Below, piece after piece: positions 59,307 through 64,000 of a DNA stretch of 64,000 bases. Under the pieces are notes generated by a model. The model was not told where the DNA came from. It did not search any database and saw only the letters and a list, made by a program, of their open reading frames with translations. Both the position numbers and the translations under genes were made by a program. This stretch comes from Pseudomarimonas salicorniae. Its GTDB lineage: Bacteria; Pseudomonadota; Gammaproteobacteria; Xanthomonadales; Xanthomonadaceae. The DNA lies in contig NZ_JALNMH010000004.1 of NCBI RefSeq assembly GCF_023156535.1, positions 1-64,000 on the forward strand, written 5' to 3'. The stretch's first letter is position 1. The number at the start of each line of letters is the position of its first letter.

Positions 59307-60823
59307 TCGACCTGTCGCAACGCGCCGCCGGCGTTCTGCTGCACATCACCTCGCTGCCTGGCCCGCACGGCATCGGCGACTTCGGTCCCGACGCCTACCG
59401 CTTTGTCGACTGGCTACAGGGTGCCGGACAGCGCCTCTGGCAGTGGCTGCCGACCAATCCCATCGGTCCCGGCAACTCGCCCTACCAGAGCGTCTCGGCC
59501 TTTGCCGGCAGCCCGCTGATGGTCGCGCTCGAACCGCTGGCGGAGCGCGGCTGGCTGCCCGCACCGCCGCTACCCGAAGGCGGCTTTCCCGAACACCGCG
59601 TGGATTTCTCCAAGGTGGTCGACTGGCGCCTGGCCCGGCTCCGGGAAGCCGAGCGCGGCTTCCGCGAGCGGGCCAGCCAAGGCGACAAGGATGCCTTCGC
59701 CAGCTGGTGCGCCGCCCAGCAGGGCTGGCTCGACGACTACAGCCTGTTCATGGCCCTGGATCGCGCGCACGGGGGAAAACCCTGGGATCGATGGAGCGCA
59801 CCGTTGCGTGATCGCGAGGCCGCCGCGCTGGACGAGGCGCGTACCACGCATGCCGCGGAGATCGCTTTCTGGAATTTCGTCCAGTGGTGCTTCGATGTGC
59901 AGGCCGTGGACCTGAAGGCCTACGCCAACCAGCGCGGCATCGCCATCATGGGCGACCTGCCGATCTTCATCGCCCACCACAGCGCCGACTGCTGGGCGCG
60001 GCCGGACCTGTATTTTCTCGACGAGCAGCTACAGCCGACCGTCGTCGCGGGCTGTCCACCCGATGCCATGGCGCCGACCGGGCAGCGCTGGGGCAACCCG
60101 CTCTACCGCTGGGATCGGATGAAGGCGGAGGACTACGCCTGGTGGGCCGAACGCCTGAGGCGCGCCCTGCACCAGGCGGACGTGTTCCGCATCGACCACT
60201 TCCGCGGCTTCGCCGGCTACTACGAGATCCCGGCAAGCTGCCCGACCGCCGAGGAGGGCACCTGGGTGCCCGGCCCGGGCAAACCGCTGTTCGAAGCCAT
60301 AGCACGTCGTTTGGGTGAGCTGCCGATCATCGCCGAGGATCTCGGCCTGATCACCGAGGACGTGGTCGAGCTGCGCGATCACTTCGGCTTTCCCGGCATG
60401 AAGATCCTGCAGTTCGGATTCGGCAGCGATGCCTCGGACGAGTTCCTGCCGCACAACTGGGACCGCCGCTTCGTCGCCTACACCGGCACCCATGACAACG
60501 ACACCGTGCGCGGCTGGTGGAACGCCGCCAACCCGCGCGAGCGCGCCTTCGCCGGCAGCTATCTGCCGGCCAGCGAGCAGGACATCCACTGGGCGATGAT
60601 CCGTGCCTGCTGCAACTCGGTCGCCAATCTTGCGATGTTCCCGCTCCAGGACGTCCTCGGCCTCGACGGCGCCCACCGGATGAACACCCCGGGCACGATG
60701 AACGACAGGAACTGGGCCTGGCGCTTCGACTGGAACATGCTCGACCCCGAGTCCCAGCGCGTCCTCGGCCTGATCGCCGCCGCCAGCGGCCGCTGCGGGT
60801 TCGAGCACCTGCCCTTGCCCTGA
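59303..60823 (+). CDS. malQ: 4-alpha-glucanotransferase (amylomaltase)
   Basis: A GH77 enzyme of 506 residues that disproportionates maltodextrins released by debranching. RAAGVLLHITSLPGPHGIGD, QWLPTNPIGPGNSPYQSVSAFAG, FRIDHFRGF (nucleophile), IAEDLGLIT (acid) and GTHDNDT are typical. The ATG at 59303 overlaps the glgX stop. It is the last gene of the glgP-glgB-glgX-malQ operon; glgC and glgA are not in the window. Confidence 0.95.
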
Positions 60824-60848
60824 GGTCCGTGTTGGTAGGGCAAGGAAG

Positions 60849-61220
60849 GGCGCGAAGCGGACATTCATAGGGTGCGGCTGGCCGCACCGGGCGTACCGTC
60901 CGAACGCCCGTATCGGTGCGTCCAAGACGCACCCTATGGGGCTTCGCTGACGCCCAACGAAGCCCGACTGTGGGAGTGCCCTTGGGCGCGACCGCGGAAA
61001 TCCGCTTTGGCCGCGGTCTGTGGTGAATCCGTAGCGCTGCGGTCGCGCCCAAGGGCACTCCCACGATTTGACTGCGGCAAGGCCTGCTTTGCAGCGCAAA
61101 CCGGGCCTTGCAGCGCCGTTGCATGTAGGATCCGCATGCTGGCGATCGTCCCTTCCGGTGCGCCTATCGCCAGCAAGCTGGCTCCTACATTCGGGTTTCG
61201 CGGAAGGTCTTCTTCGCGCC
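60849..61220. repeat. Composite palindromic repeat, copy J (complete, order gamma-beta-alpha)
   Basis: The copy begins GGGCGCGAAGCGGACATTCA, continues with gamma, then beta (GTGGGAGTGCCCTTGGGCGC from 60970), the TTTGCAGCGCAAACCGGG spacer and alpha arms (about 61124-61190), and ends TTCTTCGCGCC. The left alpha arm is degenerate (GTAGGATCCGCATGCTGGCG). It fills the 424-base gap between the convergent malQ and uvrB ends; no gene is present. Confidence 0.85.
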
Positions 61221-61247
61221 TGAAGCGAGCCTCGCCGGCCGCGCCGC

Positions 61248-63293
<2,046 letters not shown>

Positions 63294-63305
63294 CGCCCGA
63301 GTATA
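63294..63305 (-). promoter_or_regulatory. Candidate leaderless promoter of uvrB
   Basis: TATACT (63305-63300, minus strand) is followed by CGGGCG and the ATG at 63293. No ribosome site and no consensus -35 box are seen. No LexA-like palindrome overlaps it. Confidence 0.5.
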
Positions 63306-63435
63306 TCGACGCCTCCGTAACGCCCGTCTGTACGCAGCGTAGGAATCGCCCTACGCGATGCACCGCCGCGCGCCGATACCGGCCGGGCCGAGGAATCGCG
63401 AACCTGCCGGCTCGGGGACTTCGGGGAATTGCGAG

Positions 63436-63975
63436 ATGAAGATGAACAAGGCGACCCAGCGCGGCCTCAGCCTGGTCGAACTTCTGTTGGGGCTCGGGCT
63501 GGCGGGCTTCATGCTGGTGGTCGCGGTGCCGGGGATGCAGGCGCTGGGCGCCCGCAGCGAACGGGCGGCGATCAACAACTCGCTGCTGGCCACGCTCGCG
63601 CTCGCGCGGAGCGAGGCCCTGCGCCGCCGGCAGGACACGATCGTCTGCCCGGCCCAGCCGGCGGCCTCGGGCTGTCGCAGCGACGGTGCCTGGCACGAGG
63701 GCTGGATGAGCTTTGTCGACGCCAACGGGAACGGGCGCTTCGACAGCGGAGAGAGCCTGCTCCAGGTCCACGGCCCCCTCGAGGGCGCCCGCCTCGACTC
63801 CGGCCGCGGCCGGCCCAAGGTGCGCTTTGCCCGCAACGGGATGAATCGCGGCAGCAACCTCAGTATCCGCCTGTGCCAGGCCGGCGAAATCGCCAGCGCC
63901 GTGGTACTGAACAATGGCGGTCGGGCGCGTCTGGAGACCAACCCCTCCGCATTGCGCCGCTGGCGCTGCGGATGA
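63436..63975 (+). CDS. fimT: Type IV pilin-like minor pseudopilin FimT/GspH
   Basis: A 179-residue prepilin. QRGLSLVELLLGLGLAGFML shows the G/L cleavage site with glutamate at +5 and the hydrophobic N-terminal helix. The mature part has two cysteine pairs (CPAQPAASGC, CQAGE/RWRCG) and a DANGNGRFDSGE stretch typical of the GspH/FimT domain. FimT helps prime type IV pili and, in related bacteria, binds DNA for uptake. The ATG at 63436 precedes MKMNK; the upstream frame is not pilin-like. The stop overlaps the next start (ATGA). Confidence 0.88.
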   Translation: MKMNKATQRGLSLVELLLGLGLAGFMLVVAVPGMQALGARSERAAINNSLLATLALARSEALRRRQDTIVCPAQPAASGCRSDGAWHEGWMSFVDANGNGRFDSGESLLQVHGPLEGARLDSGRGRPKVRFARNGMNRGSNLSIRLCQAGEIASAVVLNNGGRARLETNPSALRRWRCG

Positions 63976-64000
63976 ACGCCCCCAGCCTTGGGCCGCCGAT
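63972..64000 (+). CDS. Start of next gene, probably type IV pilus minor pilin PilV (cut by window end)
   Basis: An ATG at 63972 overlaps the fimT stop and reads MNAPSLGPP to the window edge. In this order fimT is usually followed by pilV, pilW, pilX and pilY1. Only position supports the name; nine codons are too few for recognition. Confidence 0.4.

Overview
The window is GC-rich chromosomal DNA from a gammaproteobacterium, most likely of the order Lysobacterales (Xanthomonadales). This rests on the gene order rplU-rpmA-obgE / rpsT / murJ-ribF-ileS-lspA-ispH, a FimT-type pilin next to uvrB, dense intergenic palindromic repeats, and a RiPP-like gene set (nucleotide-cyclase-like protein plus SagB-like dehydrogenase plus small peptide) that I know from this order. 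Family and genus are inferred, not proven. There is no sign of a phage, plasmid or insertion sequence, and I saw no rRNA, tRNA or CRISPR array.

Layout. 0.3-1.7 kb: class III aminotransferase. 1.8-5.0 kb: mrfA-mrfB, a helicase/exonuclease DNA-repair pair with an ATGA overlap. 5.1-6.6 kb: manC/algA. 6.7-8.7 kb: a secreted alpha/beta hydrolase. 9.4-11.1 kb: arsC-like reductase plus an unknown exported protein. 11.2-12.3 kb: tdh. 12.3-16.5 kb: molybdenum cofactor genes (candidate Moco riboswitch, moaA-moeA-moaD-moaE, then mobA). 16.5-19.3 kb: DsbA-like isomerase and a lipoprotein amidase. 19.4-21.1 kb: ssb and ispB, divergent. 21.4-23.4 kb: alkylation repair (ogt and an Ada-AlkA fusion). 23.5-26.5 kb: a MASE1-PAS-PAS-GGDEF-EAL protein.

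26.7-36.3 kb holds the most unusual content. It is a double RiPP-like locus: two membrane-anchored, cyclase-like TPR proteins at the outer ends, two SagB-like flavin dehydrogenases, and two small peptides. One peptide (32304-32549) has an NHLP-like leader and its stop overlaps the GTG start of its dehydrogenase. The other (29407-29673) is transcribed divergently from its dehydrogenase. Two unrelated small genes (GFA-like and ACT-like) and a repeat separate the two halves.

36.5-47.2 kb is housekeeping: ispH, lspA, ileS, ribF and murJ on the minus strand, rpsT on the plus strand, and rplU-rpmA-obgE on the minus strand. 47.3-51.4 kb: a DUF3016-like protein, uvrA, and a thioesterase with a basic tail. 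51.4-52.2 kb: a short-chain dehydrogenase. 52.5-60.8 kb: a tightly overlapping glycogen operon, glgP-glgB-glgX-malQ. 61.2-63.3 kb: uvrB. 63.4-64 kb: fimT and the first codons of a probable pilV, cut by the window edge.

Two themes cross the gene list. First, a modular composite palindromic repeat (modules called alpha, beta and gamma here) sits in at least ten places, including once inside the reading frame of glgX. Second, three genes (ispB, ribF, uvrB) have a near-consensus -10 box ending 6-7 bases before the start codon, which suggests leaderless transcripts.
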